DNA from: Hymenobacter sp. 15J16-1T3B
GTDB lineage: Bacteria > Bacteroidota > Bacteroidia > Cytophagales > Hymenobacteraceae
Direction of reading: 5' to 3'
Length of the DNA: 64,000 nt
Assembly: GCF_020711235.1 (NCBI RefSeq)
Contig: NZ_JAJFAV010000004.1
Coordinates: 1-64,000 of the forward strand
Shown here piece after piece: positions 16,422 through 24,525 of the stretch. The position numbers were made by a program, and so were the translations under genes. The notes under the pieces are model-generated. The model saw nothing but the letters and a program-made list of their open reading frames with translations. It was not told where the DNA came from and ran no database searches. Positions within the stretch are counted from its first letter, which is position 1; the number at the start of each line of letters is the position of its first letter.

Positions 16422-17660
16422 CTAGCGCCGGCGCCAGAGCCAGAAAAGCAAGCCACTCGCTGCGGCAGCCACCAGCAACGAGTAGAGCTGAAAGCGCCAG
16501 CGCCAGTTGTGCGCCGGCGCGGGCTGTGGTTGGATAGCCGCCGCGTTGCCCCAGACCAGAAACGCATCGGCCAAGGGCAGCTGCCCAAACAGGTAGGCCC
16601 GCTTGCCGTCCGCGGTGCTGGCCAAGCCGAATGCTTCCATGCTGCCGCGCAGTGCTTCTGCCAATTCCGTTTCGCCGTAGAGCTGTACCGCCCGCCGCCC
16701 CACCACCGAGGCTGCCCCGCCGATTTCCCAGATTACAGGCCCCGAGTCGACATCCGCGCCGAGCGTGCTGCCAAACGGGTACTCGCGGATGCCCAGCAGC
16801 CCCAGGCGCCGGTCGACGAAATAGCGCTGGTAGCCTTGGAATTGCCGACGCCCAAACGCCGGGTCGATATCGGCAAGCAAGCAAAGCATGAGACTTTGAG
16901 AAGAGCCCCGGGCACCTTCGCGCGGTTGTCCGCTGGTAAACTCGACTTCGTGCGGTAGCAGCCCCGAGGAGTCGGTAAAGGCCGCGACCCGCCGCAGCCA
17001 GCGGCGGATGGTGCGCTGGTAGCGCGGCGGATAGAGCCGGTCGTGCACGGCCAGCGAGGCCACGCCCACGGCCACATCGGCCGGCCAAGCCAGGTTGCGG
17101 TAGGTTTCCAAGTACGGCGAGTCCGCGGAGTCGAGCACTTGGGCCAAGTGGGCGCAGCTGCGCCGAAACGCGGCCGTATCCGCGGCCTGCCGTTCGGCGG
17201 GAGTTTGCGCGCCGAGTTGTTTGCCGAGAGCGTAGTTCAACCAGCCGACGTAAAACGCGCCGTAGGGCAGGGGCAGGTCGGGGTTGAAAATGGCCTTGCC
17301 TTCCGGCGAAGCAAGTTGCTGCACGGCCCAGCGGCTTTCGGCCACGGCCGCTTGGTGCAGGCGGCTGGCCGGCGGCGCGGCCGCGGCCACTTCACTCCAA
17401 CTCAGGCTGTAGAGCGCGTTGGTAAACACAAACCCTTCCGGAAATAGCCCCTGCATGTCGGTGGCGGCGCCGGCGTGCAGCCTGGGCTGCAAGTGCCGCA
17501 ACTGCGCCAGCACATCGGCATTCAGCCGCTGCCCGCCAACGTTAACGTAGATGGGCCGGCGAAGCAAAGCGGCATTCAGGTACAGCAGAAGCGCTAACGC
17601 CAGCAGCAAGGGCAGGCTTAGCAGCGACTTAACAATTCGGCGTGGAAATATTGTTGCCAT
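16422..17660 (-). CDS. Membrane-anchored helical protein of unknown function
   Basis: Protein of 412 aa with one hydrophobic helix near each end (about residues 12-32 and 388-406, followed by WRRR), so most of it is held in the periplasm. The body is helical with repeated Trp/Tyr/Pro patterns (YGAFYVGWLNYALGK, YLETYRNLAWPADVAVG, FGSTLGADVDSGPVIWEIGG), reminiscent of an alpha/alpha-toroid as in glycoside-hydrolase-like or linalool-dehydratase-like proteins. I cannot assign it: no catalytic residue set is certain. It stands alone between PBP1A and the epimerase gene. ATG at 17660 precedes the basic MATIFPRRIVKS start. Confidence 0.7.
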   Translation of the reverse strand: MATIFPRRIVKSLLSLPLLLALALLLYLNAALLRRPIYVNVGGQRLNADVLAQLRHLQPRLHAGAATDMQGLFPEGFVFTNALYSLSWSEVAAAAPPASRLHQAAVAESRWAVQQLASPEGKAIFNPDLPLPYGAFYVGWLNYALGKQLGAQTPAERQAADTAAFRRSCAHLAQVLDSADSPYLETYRNLAWPADVAVGVASLAVHDRLYPPRYQRTIRRWLRRVAAFTDSSGLLPHEVEFTSGQPREGARGSSQSLMLCLLADIDPAFGRRQFQGYQRYFVDRRLGLLGIREYPFGSTLGADVDSGPVIWEIGGAASVVGRRAVQLYGETELAEALRGSMEAFGLASTADGKRAYLFGQLPLADAFLVWGNAAAIQPQPAPAHNWRWRFQLYSLLVAAAASGLLFWLWRRR

Positions 17661-17714
17661 CGAGCCATCGGCCCGAAGTCAGCGCCGACCGGCGTCAAGT
17701 TATAGCAAGACGGA

Positions 17715-18644
17715 CTACTCTTCCTCGCGCTGGTAGAAGGAGCGCAGCGCCCCGCGCAGCTCCGGGTACTCGAACTGAAAACCTTGCTGCTCGATTTTCT
17801 GGGCACTCACGCGCTGCGAGGCCAGCACAATTTCGCTCATTTCGCCCATCACCAGCTTTAGGCCGAATTCGGGCACTTTGGGCAGCACCAGCGGGCGGTG
17901 CAGGGCCTCGGCCAGCGTTTCGGTGAAGACGCGGTTGGTCACCGGGTTCGGCGACACGGCGTTGTAGGTGCCCTTCCACTCCGGTTCCTCCATCATCTGA
18001 ATGAGCAGGCGGCAGAGGTCGTCGATGTGAATCCAGGACATGTACTGCCGGCCCGAGCCGAGCACCACGCCCGCGCCCAGCTTCACCGGGCGGGCAATGG
18101 TGGGCAGGGCGCCGCCCTCGTCGCTGAGCACGATGCCGATGCGCGTGATGACCGTGCGGATGCCCAACGCCTGCACTTGCTGGGCCGCCCGTTCCCACTG
18201 CGTCGACACTTCGGCCAAGAAGTCGTCGGCGGGCGCGGGCGGGGCGTCTTCGGTCAGCAGCCGGTCGTCGGCGTCGCCGTACACCCCGATGGCGGAGGCC
18301 GATATAAAGGCCTTCACGTGGTGGGGCTTGTCGCGCAGCTCCCGGGCCAGCAGGTTGGTGCCGCCCACGCGGCTGGCCAGGATGTCCTGTTTTCGCTCGT
18401 CGGTCCACTTGCCCTCCGAGACGCTTGCGCCGGCCAAATTCACCACGAAATCGGCGTAGCCGATGGCGGCCTCGTCGATTTGCCCGGTGGTGGGGTCCCA
18501 GCGGAAGGAGCAGTAGTGGCCGTAGGAGGTTTGCCGGCTGAGGTGCGCTACTTCGTAGCCGGCGTCAATCAGCATTTCCGACAGCCGCATGCCAATCAGG
18601 CCGCGGCCACCCGAAATCAACACTTTGCGCAAGGAAGGTTTCAT
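17715..18644 (-). CDS. TIGR01777-family epimerase / SDR oxidoreductase (YfcH-like)
   Basis: Extended short-chain dehydrogenase of 309 aa, the family of E. coli YfcH and human SDR39U1. Rossmann motif KVLISGGRGLIGMRL (G-x-x-G-x-x-G, residues about 6-20), WDPTTGQID, the NLAGASVSEGKWT segment typical of TIGR01777, SASAIGVYGD holding the Tyr-type site, GSGRQYMSWIHIDDL and the C-terminal DUF1731-like tail (QRVSAQKIEQQGFQFEYPEL). The physiological substrate of the family is unknown. The ATG at 18644 is supported by the Rossmann strand beginning six residues in and by the -7 box at 18698; an earlier ATG at 18719 would lie upstream of that box. Confidence 0.9.
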   Translation of the reverse strand: MKPSLRKVLISGGRGLIGMRLSEMLIDAGYEVAHLSRQTSYGHYCSFRWDPTTGQIDEAAIGYADFVVNLAGASVSEGKWTDERKQDILASRVGGTNLLARELRDKPHHVKAFISASAIGVYGDADDRLLTEDAPPAPADDFLAEVSTQWERAAQQVQALGIRTVITRIGIVLSDEGGALPTIARPVKLGAGVVLGSGRQYMSWIHIDDLCRLLIQMMEEPEWKGTYNAVSPNPVTNRVFTETLAEALHRPLVLPKVPEFGLKLVMGEMSEIVLASQRVSAQKIEQQGFQFEYPELRGALRSFYQREEE

Positions 18645-18697
18645 GGAGAGGGTGCTACGTCTTCGGCCCAGAGCGGGGGAAAAGCCGAAACGGGCCG

Positions 18698-18705
18698 CAA
18701 ATGTA
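18698..18705 (-). promoter_or_regulatory. Minus-strand -7 box for the epimerase gene
   Basis: Reads TACATTTG on the minus strand, matching TAnnTTTG. It lies 53 bases upstream of the ATG at 18644. The -33 element is unclear (TTTG repeats at 18711 and 18717 are too near). Confidence 0.45.
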
Positions 18706-18739
18706 CTGCCCAAACGCAAATCGGAAGAGGGTCAGTTCG

Positions 18740-19405
18740 TTATTTGCCGATCAGGCGCAGGAACTCCCGGCGCAGGCTCTCGTCCTGCCCGAACCGGCCG
18801 CCGTACTCGGCCGTGAGGGTCGAGCTGCTCGTGTCGTTCACGCCGCGGCTCATCACGCACAAGTGGTCGGCCTCGATGAGCACGGCCACGTCGTCGGTTT
18901 GCAGGCTTTGCTTGAGCTCCTCGGCAATCTGGCGGGTAAGGCGCTCCTGCACCTGCGGGCGGCGGGCGTAGTACTGCACCACGCGGTTGAGCTTGGAGAG
19001 GCCCACCACGTGCTCCCCGGGCAGGTAGGCCACGTGGGCCTTGCCGATGATGGGCACAAAGTGATGCTCGCAGCAGCTAAACAAGGTGATGTCGCGCTCC
19101 ACCAGGATTTGCTCGTACTGGTAGCGGTTGTCGAAGAGGCGCACCTCGGGGCGCTGCGCGGGGTCGAGGCCGCGAAACCACTCGTGCACGTACATCTTGG
19201 CTACGCGCCGGGGCGTGCCCGCGAGGCTGTCGTCGGAGAGGTCGAGGCCGAGCAGGTCCATGATGTGGCGGAAGTGCTCGGTGATGCCGGCAATTTTTTC
19301 CTCCTCGCTCAGGGCAAAGGCGTCGGGGCGCAGCGGGGTGCGCAGGGAAGGGGCCAAGTGGGCATCGGCCTGCGGGGCCGCGCTGGGGTCGGGCTGGTTA
19401 GCCAT
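18740..19405 (-). CDS. folE: GTP cyclohydrolase I
   Basis: Converts GTP to 7,8-dihydroneopterin triphosphate, the first step of folate and other pterins; cytoplasmic, homodecameric. The 221-aa protein has the zinc ligands in SCCEHHF (C112, H115) and HLCVMSRGV (C183), plus GKAHVAYLPGEHVVGLSKL and TLTAEYGGRF, all characteristic of the type IA enzyme. The first 30 residues are a disordered Pro/Ala extension. Its ATG overlaps the last eight bases of the upstream PTPS-type gene, so the two are translationally coupled and supply successive pterin enzymes. folB lies far away at 57942. Confidence 0.97.
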   Translation of the reverse strand: MANQPDPSAAPQADAHLAPSLRTPLRPDAFALSEEEKIAGITEHFRHIMDLLGLDLSDDSLAGTPRRVAKMYVHEWFRGLDPAQRPEVRLFDNRYQYEQILVERDITLFSCCEHHFVPIIGKAHVAYLPGEHVVGLSKLNRVVQYYARRPQVQERLTRQIAEELKQSLQTDDVAVLIEADHLCVMSRGVNDTSSSTLTAEYGGRFGQDESLRREFLRLIGK

Positions 19406-19805
19406 GGTATTCTACAAAATTGCGGTCCGTTTCGTGGAGCGTGACCGAAAGGGCCAGGTGCTCCGCCAGATGCGGCCGCAGACGACGCCAGCAGACGGCC
19501 GCAATGTGTTCGGCCGTGGGGTTGAGCTGGCGGAAATCCTCGGTGTCCAGATTCAGGTTCCGGTGGTCAAAGGTATCCAGAATCTCGCGCTTGATGAGGT
19601 GGCTCAAGTGCTTCAGGTCGTATACGTAGCCGGTGTCCGGGTCGGGCTGCCCGGTCAGGCGTACGGTCAGCACGTAGTTGTGGCCGTGGTAGTTGGCGTT
19701 GCTGCACGGCCCGAAGACGGCCGCGTTCTGCTCGTCCGACCACGCCGGATTATACAGGCGGTGGGCGGCGTTAAAGTGCTCAGTTCGACCGATGGTAACT
19801 TTCAT
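19398..19805 (-). CDS. 6-pyruvoyl-tetrahydropterin synthase family protein (PTPS/QueD)
   Basis: Acts on the folE product. Protein of 135 aa with zinc ligands H15 (HFNAAH) and H40/H42 in the motif C34-x5-HGH (CSNANYHGH), and the acid-base helpers D and H in FDHRNLN and later LHETDRNFVEY. A Cys five residues before HGH matches the true PTPS type (as in mammalian CNNPNGHGH), whereas the queuosine enzyme QueD has C-x3-HGH; so biopterin-like products are as likely as queuosine precursor. Overlaps folE by eight bases. ATG at 19805 chosen; an in-frame ATG three codons earlier (19814) is equally possible. Confidence 0.9.
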   Translation of the reverse strand: MKVTIGRTEHFNAAHRLYNPAWSDEQNAAVFGPCSNANYHGHNYVLTVRLTGQPDPDTGYVYDLKHLSHLIKREILDTFDHRNLNLDTEDFRQLNPTAEHIAAVCWRRLRPHLAEHLALSVTLHETDRNFVEYHG

Positions 19806-19992
19806 GGGGCCCATAACCTGCGGAAGATAAACTTTGTTTCGACTTTTGCAACACGTTCAATAACAGTACTTTGGCAAGGATGTATTTTTATGATATTGTA
19901 TTTAATAAATATGTACAATCATTAATCAAATAAAAGTACAGTATTCCGAAAAAAATCAAGGGTGGCCGAGTGGTGCTTTGTGAGGAGGTGGT

Positions 19993-20000
19993 TAAATTTG
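19993..20000 (+). promoter_or_regulatory. Candidate -7 box for the coiled-coil exported protein
   Basis: TAAATTTG matches TAnnTTTG and lies 71 bases before the ATG at 20072. The AT-rich spacer 19806-19992 shows no other structure I can support. Confidence 0.4.
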
Positions 20001-20071
20001 GTGAGTTGTTAACCAAGCCTACTCCTGGTTGACCTCTTTCCCAACGTTTCTTCCAACTCATTTCACTTCTT

Positions 20072-20776
20072 ATGAAATCAGGCGTACTCCTTTCTCTGTT
20101 GCTGTTCGTCCTGACGACTGCCGGGTTTGCGCAACGTTCGCCCGTTGACGAAACGGAAATGGCCGTGAAAGGCATTCCGCGCAAAGGTCAGCGCGTCACC
20201 ATCCAGCTTGACAGCAAGCGCGTCGAAGACTCGTGGGTGAAGCTCATCAACGAGAAAATCGGCAAAGTGAAGGCCGACAAAGGCGTTTACTCCATGGACG
20301 GCGTCGTGGTTGAATCCATCTCCAAAACCCCGATCCGCATCATCTCGAAAGTAGATGCCGTGCCGACCGGCACCACCGTGTGGTGGTCGATTGACCTGGG
20401 CAATGCCTACCTGAGCAAGGAAGCTACCCCGCAGCAGTGGAAGTCGGCCGAAGCTTACCTGAAAGACTTCGCCCGCAGCCTCTACCGCGAAGACATTGCC
20501 CTGCAGGTGCAGGAAGCCGAAAAGGCCCTGATCAACTCGCAGAACAACCACATGGCCGTTATTGCCAAGCAGGACGCCATCAAGAAGGACATCGAGAAGA
20601 ACAAAGCCAAGAAGCTTGAAATTCAGCAGCAGCTGGCCGAAAACGCCGCCGACCTGGTGAAGCTCAACAACATGGTGGACTCCAACCTGAAAGAGCAGGA
20701 AGCCGCCCGCGCCGACATTGTGAACATGCGCGTGCAGCTGGAGTCGGTGAAAGACCGCCTCAACAAAATCGAGTAG
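20072..20776 (+). CDS. Exported protein with C-terminal coiled coil
   Basis: Secreted or periplasmic protein of 234 aa. Signal peptide residues 1-20 (LLSLLLFVLTTAGFAQ). Residues about 25-140 form a compact domain with beta strands (QRVTIQLDSKRVEDSW, TPIRIISKVDAVPTGTTVWW, SIDLGNAYLS). Residues about 145-234 form a long heptad-rich helix with Lys, Glu and Gln at exposed places. No named family is known to me, though the layout is common in Cytophagales. A perfect terminator follows 22 bp later, so it is a monocistronic unit with an AT-rich promoter region upstream. Confidence 0.8.
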   Translation: MKSGVLLSLLLFVLTTAGFAQRSPVDETEMAVKGIPRKGQRVTIQLDSKRVEDSWVKLINEKIGKVKADKGVYSMDGVVVESISKTPIRIISKVDAVPTGTTVWWSIDLGNAYLSKEATPQQWKSAEAYLKDFARSLYREDIALQVQEAEKALINSQNNHMAVIAKQDAIKKDIEKNKAKKLEIQQQLAENAADLVKLNNMVDSNLKEQEAARADIVNMRVQLESVKDRLNKIE

Positions 20777-20798
20777 TCGCTCCGACGCTCATATGTTT

Positions 20799-20832
20799 AA
20801 AACGGCCCCGCCACTACTGGCGGGGCCGTTTT
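20799..20832. terminator. Bidirectional terminator
   Basis: Perfect 15-bp stem AAAACGGCCCCGCCA / TGGCGGGGCCGTTTT with loop CTAC, between two convergent genes. Confidence 0.93.
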
Positions 20833-20853
20833 GCGTTTGGCCCGGGCGCTAAC

Positions 20854-21522
20854 TCAGTCGGCTTTTTGCTGCACCTGCCGAATTTGCTGTTCGGCGGCTT
20901 GCTCGTCGCGCCAACTTACCACGCGCACCTCCCCGTGCTCGGCCGAGCGCAGCAGCCACAGCCGCAGCATCTCGCGGGCGGCCGGGTACTGCTGCAGCAG
21001 CTCGCGCCAGCTGGTGACGGGCATGATGCGTTGGCTGGGGCGGGCCGGCACGGCCAGCACCACCGGCTCCATCTCCCCGGCCCGGTCAAGCGTGACGAGG
21101 CCCACGGGCAGCACTTCCAGCACCGTGCCGGCGGGCAGGCTTTCGGCCAGCACCAGGGCCGGCAGCGGCTGCCCGGCCGGGTGCTGGGGCGAGGCCGGCA
21201 GCTTGGTCGACGGTACGAAGCCCGCGTTGGCGGGGTAGGGCAGAAAGCTCACCAGCCGGTCGACGCCGGCGCGCTGCTCGGGTTTGAAGTCGTTGGTGGC
21301 CGCGTCGTAGCGGAGCACGCGGTTGGTCCCGGCGGGCGTTTCCACCACCACCTGCAGCAATTGCCGGTCCTCGGAGTAGGTTGGCAGCTCATTAAAACGC
21401 GGCTGGCAGCCGACCACAAGGCCGGCTGCCAGCAACAGGAACGCACCAGACCGCAGCCCGCGTTTAGCGCAGGACTTGGTCGAGGAGGCGGAAGGGGTTG
21501 ACTTTTTGTAGATCAAGCACAA
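20854..21522 (-). CDS. Lipoprotein with degenerate inorganic pyrophosphatase fold
   Basis: Protein of 222 aa. A lipobox VVGC (Cys39) follows a basic, hydrophobic leader. Residues about 55-205 line up with family I inorganic pyrophosphatase: VVVETPAGTNRVLRYD, YPANAGFVP, LPALVLAESLPAGTVLEVLP, VGLVTLDRAGE, LAVP. The metal-binding residues are largely lost: E. coli D65, D67 and D70 correspond to A116, Q118 and P121, D102 to M151 and K104 to P153; only D97 (D146) remains. So it is an exported pseudoenzyme, not a working pyrophosphatase. Its start overlaps the 3' end of the M1 peptidase gene by 59 bases in another frame. Role unknown. Confidence 0.75.
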   Translation of the reverse strand: MCLIYKKSTPSASSTKSCAKRGLRSGAFLLLAAGLVVGCQPRFNELPTYSEDRQLLQVVVETPAGTNRVLRYDAATNDFKPEQRAGVDRLVSFLPYPANAGFVPSTKLPASPQHPAGQPLPALVLAESLPAGTVLEVLPVGLVTLDRAGEMEPVVLAVPARPSQRIMPVTSWRELLQQYPAAREMLRLWLLRSAEHGEVRVVSWRDEQAAEQQIRQVQQKAD

Positions 21523-24454
21523 AGCGGATGCGGTGGCTGAAGTCGCGGAAACCGTTGGGCAGCCCGTCGGTGTACTGGGAGCCAGCTACGGGCAGGTACA
21601 GACGGAACACGTTGTTGAACAGAGGCACCGCCAGGCCCGCGTCGTAGAACAGGCGCTGGTTGCGGCCGTCGGGCAACAGCTGCCGGCGGTTGACGGCTCC
21701 AAAGTCGGCAAAAACGTTGAATGACGTCACCGGCAGCTCGGCTTCCAGGTTCAGCGTGGTCAGCCATTTGTCGGCCGCCACCGGAATGTAGGCCTTGAAG
21801 GCTCCGTCACGGTCATCGGTTTGGTGGCGCTGAGCGGCGTAGGTATCCGAAATCTGCTGACGGTCGAGGAAAGCCGTTTGGCGGCGGTAGTCGAAGCTGC
21901 CGCTCAGGCCCATGAAGTAGCGGCGGGCGTCGCCTTCGGTTTGCTGGAAGAAGTAGCCGCCGAACAGGCGGGCGCGCACGCTCTTGCCTTGCTTGTAGTA
22001 ATGCTCGTAGCGCAGGGCAGCGCGGCCGAGCACCGGCGAATCGTAGCTGGTGCCTGCATTGCGCGGGCTAAAGGCGTTCAGCTCGAGGTCGGCGCCGTAC
22101 TGCTTCACGGCGTCGCCGCCGTCCAAGTTGTAGCGCAGCGTCGGGATGATGTTGTCGCTCAGCTCGTCCTTGGCCCGCACGATGGTGTAGGCCAGCTGCA
22201 CGGTTTGCTGGGGGCCGGCGGGGCGGTTGCGGCGCAGCTCCAGGGTCACGCTGGGCTCCAGTTTGGTGTAGCGCTCAAAGCGCGTCGCCAAGAAGCTCGT
22301 CGTCACGCGCTGCAGCAGGCGGCCGGTGGGCAGCGCGTTCAGGTTGAGTTGCCCGATGCCCTTCAGCTCGGCCTTGCCGAAGCTAAACATGGGCATAGCC
22401 AGGTAGCTGATTTTGTTTAGCACCAGCGGATTGTTGTAGAAGGCCGCGCCGAGCATGAACTTGTCGTAGGTGTTGGCCCCGAGCACCGGCAGCCAGTTCA
22501 GCGAGGCGTGGTCCCAGCGCTCCGCGCTCAGCAGGGGGCGCAGGCGCACCGATTCCAGCGTCGGCAGGGCCCCGCTGAGGCGGCGCTGGTCGTCGCGGCG
22601 GTTGAGCTGGGGCGTGAGGTACTGGGCGTCCACCACCACGGCGGCCACGGCGGGCGTGCGGCGGAAGTTGAGCTGGGTAACGTCCGTGTCCTCGGTTTCC
22701 GATTTTTCCTCGGCTTCGCGGCCGCCGAATACCGGCGTCCAGAGCGTTTCCAGCACCTTGCCCGAGGCGTCGACGGTCGATACTGGTACGGCCCAGGGCG
22801 CGTTGGATTCGTTGCGCACCAGCACTTTTATTTGTTGGTCGGTGCTCATGATGTCGGCCACCGCGGCGTTGTAGCGGCCGGTGGTGCCCATCATCTGCTG
22901 GAAAAACCAATCGAGCTTCTGCCCGCTGGCTTCTTCGAAGGCGGCCTGAAAATCGGCCGGGCCAGGGTGGCGGAACTTCCACCGGTCGAAGTACAGGTGC
23001 ATGCCCTGGTCGAATTTCTCCTGGCCCAGGTAGGCGGCGAGGTAGCGCAGCAGCCCGGCCGTCTTGCCGTACACCACGGCCCCGTAGTTGTAATTCACGT
23101 ACTGGGCCGCCGGCAGGGTCACGGCCTGGTCGTAGCCGCGGCTGGCCGGCACCTGCCACTGCAGTTGCGACACGGCGTAGGGCGGCAGGCCCTGCAAATC
23201 GAAGCCCTTGGCCACTTTGGGCATTGTTGCCGCCTTGGCAATGGGGTCGGTCAGCTCGGCGCCGGAGGCTTCCGACACGCGGGCTTCCAGGTAGCTGTTC
23301 ACGCCCTCGTCCATCCACGGGAACTCCCGCTCGTTGGAGGCCAGAATGCCGTAAAACCAGTTGTGGCCCACTTCGTGGATGGTAGCAAACGGGTCCGTCA
23401 CGGTCACCATCGGGTACTCCATGCCCGAGCCCGCGCTCAGCGCCCCGTCGACGGCCGTGGCGGCGGAGTAAGGGTACTCGCCCACCCAGCGCGAGTAGCC
23501 CTGCAGGGCGTAGCGCAGGTCGTTGCGGTGTTTGAGCCAGTCGGCGGCGTTGCGGTTGGTAAACAGCATCCAGGTCGTTACCACGCGCTCCGAGCCGGGC
23601 AGCTTCACGGTGTCCTTGAGCACGTTGAAGCGCTTGTCGGCAAACCAGGCGAAGTCGTGCACGCGGTCTTGGGTGTAGCGCAGCGTTTTGGTCGTCGCGG
23701 CCGACTGCGGGAAGCTCACGTCGGAGCCGAACGTTTCCGCGCCCTTGGCGGCCGTGGTGGCGGCCAACTGGTCGAGGCGGGCCCGCTCGTCGGGGTTCTG
23801 CAGCTCGCCGGTAGCGCCCACCACGTAGTTGTCGGGCAGGGTGATGCGCACGTCGAAGGAGCCAAACTCGGAGTAGAACTCGCCCTGGTCGAGGTAGGGC
23901 ATCTGGTGCCAGCCGGTGCGGTCGTACACCGCCGGCTTGGGGTACCACTGGCTGATTTGGTAGCTCTGGCCCACGTGGCCCATGCGCGAGAAAGAGTCGG
24001 GCAGCTTCACCCGGAAGGGCGTGCTGATGGTCACGCGCTGGCCCGGCTGCAGCGGCTGCGGGAGCGTGAGCTTGGCTATGTCGGGGTTCTTGGGGTCGTA
24101 GTCGAGCTTTACCACCTGCCCTTCGACGCGGAAATCGAGTTGGTCGATGTAGCCGCGCTGGTTGGCCTTGGCAAACTCAAACTTGCGCTTGCCCTGCTCG
24201 CGCTGCTGGCGGGCAAACGCCGAGGAGTTGTCCTTGTAGGCGTTGGGCCAGAGGTGAATCCAGATAAAGGGCAGCGCGTCGGGCGAGTTGTTGACGTACT
24301 GCATTTCCTCGCGGCCGGTCAGCACGTGCTGTTGGTCGTCGAGGGTCACGTCGATGGAATAGTTGACTTCCTGCTGCCAGTAGGGGCGCGGGGCTTGAGC
24401 CACGGCCGCCAGCGGCAGCACCGCCAGCGCAAGGCCGGGTAGTAGTTTGTGCAT
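21464..24454 (-). CDS. M1-family zinc metallopeptidase, exported
   Basis: Aminopeptidase-type protease of 996 aa. Signal peptide residues 1-19. An N-terminal beta domain (YSIDVTLDDQQHVLTGREEM ...) precedes the catalytic domain with GSGMEYPMV (about 341, equivalent of GxMEN) and the gluzincin signature HEVGHNW (about 356) with a Glu 18 residues later (WMDEGVNSYLE), all zinc ligands intact. The last 350 residues are beta-rich (long alternating strands around LRYNLDGGDAVKQYGADLEL), resembling an outer-membrane-type barrel or beta domain seen in Bacteroidota M1 proteins. Probably periplasmic or surface-facing. Followed by the pyrophosphatase-like lipoprotein, which overlaps its end; co-expression is likely. 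Confidence 0.93.
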   Translation of the reverse strand: MHKLLPGLALAVLPLAAVAQAPRPYWQQEVNYSIDVTLDDQQHVLTGREEMQYVNNSPDALPFIWIHLWPNAYKDNSSAFARQQREQGKRKFEFAKANQRGYIDQLDFRVEGQVVKLDYDPKNPDIAKLTLPQPLQPGQRVTISTPFRVKLPDSFSRMGHVGQSYQISQWYPKPAVYDRTGWHQMPYLDQGEFYSEFGSFDVRITLPDNYVVGATGELQNPDERARLDQLAATTAAKGAETFGSDVSFPQSAATTKTLRYTQDRVHDFAWFADKRFNVLKDTVKLPGSERVVTTWMLFTNRNAADWLKHRNDLRYALQGYSRWVGEYPYSAATAVDGALSAGSGMEYPMVTVTDPFATIHEVGHNWFYGILASNEREFPWMDEGVNSYLEARVSEASGAELTDPIAKAATMPKVAKGFDLQGLPPYAVSQLQWQVPASRGYDQAVTLPAAQYVNYNYGAVVYGKTAGLLRYLAAYLGQEKFDQGMHLYFDRWKFRHPGPADFQAAFEEASGQKLDWFFQQMMGTTGRYNAAVADIMSTDQQIKVLVRNESNAPWAVPVSTVDASGKVLETLWTPVFGGREAEEKSETEDTDVTQLNFRRTPAVAAVVVDAQYLTPQLNRRDDQRRLSGALPTLESVRLRPLLSAERWDHASLNWLPVLGANTYDKFMLGAAFYNNPLVLNKISYLAMPMFSFGKAELKGIGQLNLNALPTGRLLQRVTTSFLATRFERYTKLEPSVTLELRRNRPAGPQQTVQLAYTIVRAKDELSDNIIPTLRYNLDGGDAVKQYGADLELNAFSPRNAGTSYDSPVLGRAALRYEHYYKQGKSVRARLFGGYFFQQTEGDARRYFMGLSGSFDYRRQTAFLDRQQISDTYAAQRHQTDDRDGAFKAYIPVAADKWLTTLNLEAELPVTSFNVFADFGAVNRRQLLPDGRNQRLFYDAGLAVPLFNNVFRLYLPVAGSQYTDGLPNGFRDFSHRIRFVLDLQKVNPFRLLDQVLR

Positions 24455-24525
24455 AAAGAGGGAGAGCGAAAGGACGCGACGAAAGTACGCGTTCGGGCCC
24501 GATTGGGGTTTGGCGGATGGATTAG

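Noticed and set aside
16422-17660. A firm linalool-dehydratase or glycosidase call for this protein.
   Set aside because: Only a general helical resemblance is visible; no catalytic residue set could be identified.
19806-20071. A riboswitch or small RNA in the AT-rich spacer upstream of the coiled-coil protein gene.
   Set aside because: No stable multi-stem structure or known consensus could be found by eye; only a candidate -7 box remains.
22508-24442. An open frame of 644 codons opposite the M1 peptidase.
   Set aside because: Same effect as above; low-complexity translation, and the minus strand has intact zinc-peptidase motifs.
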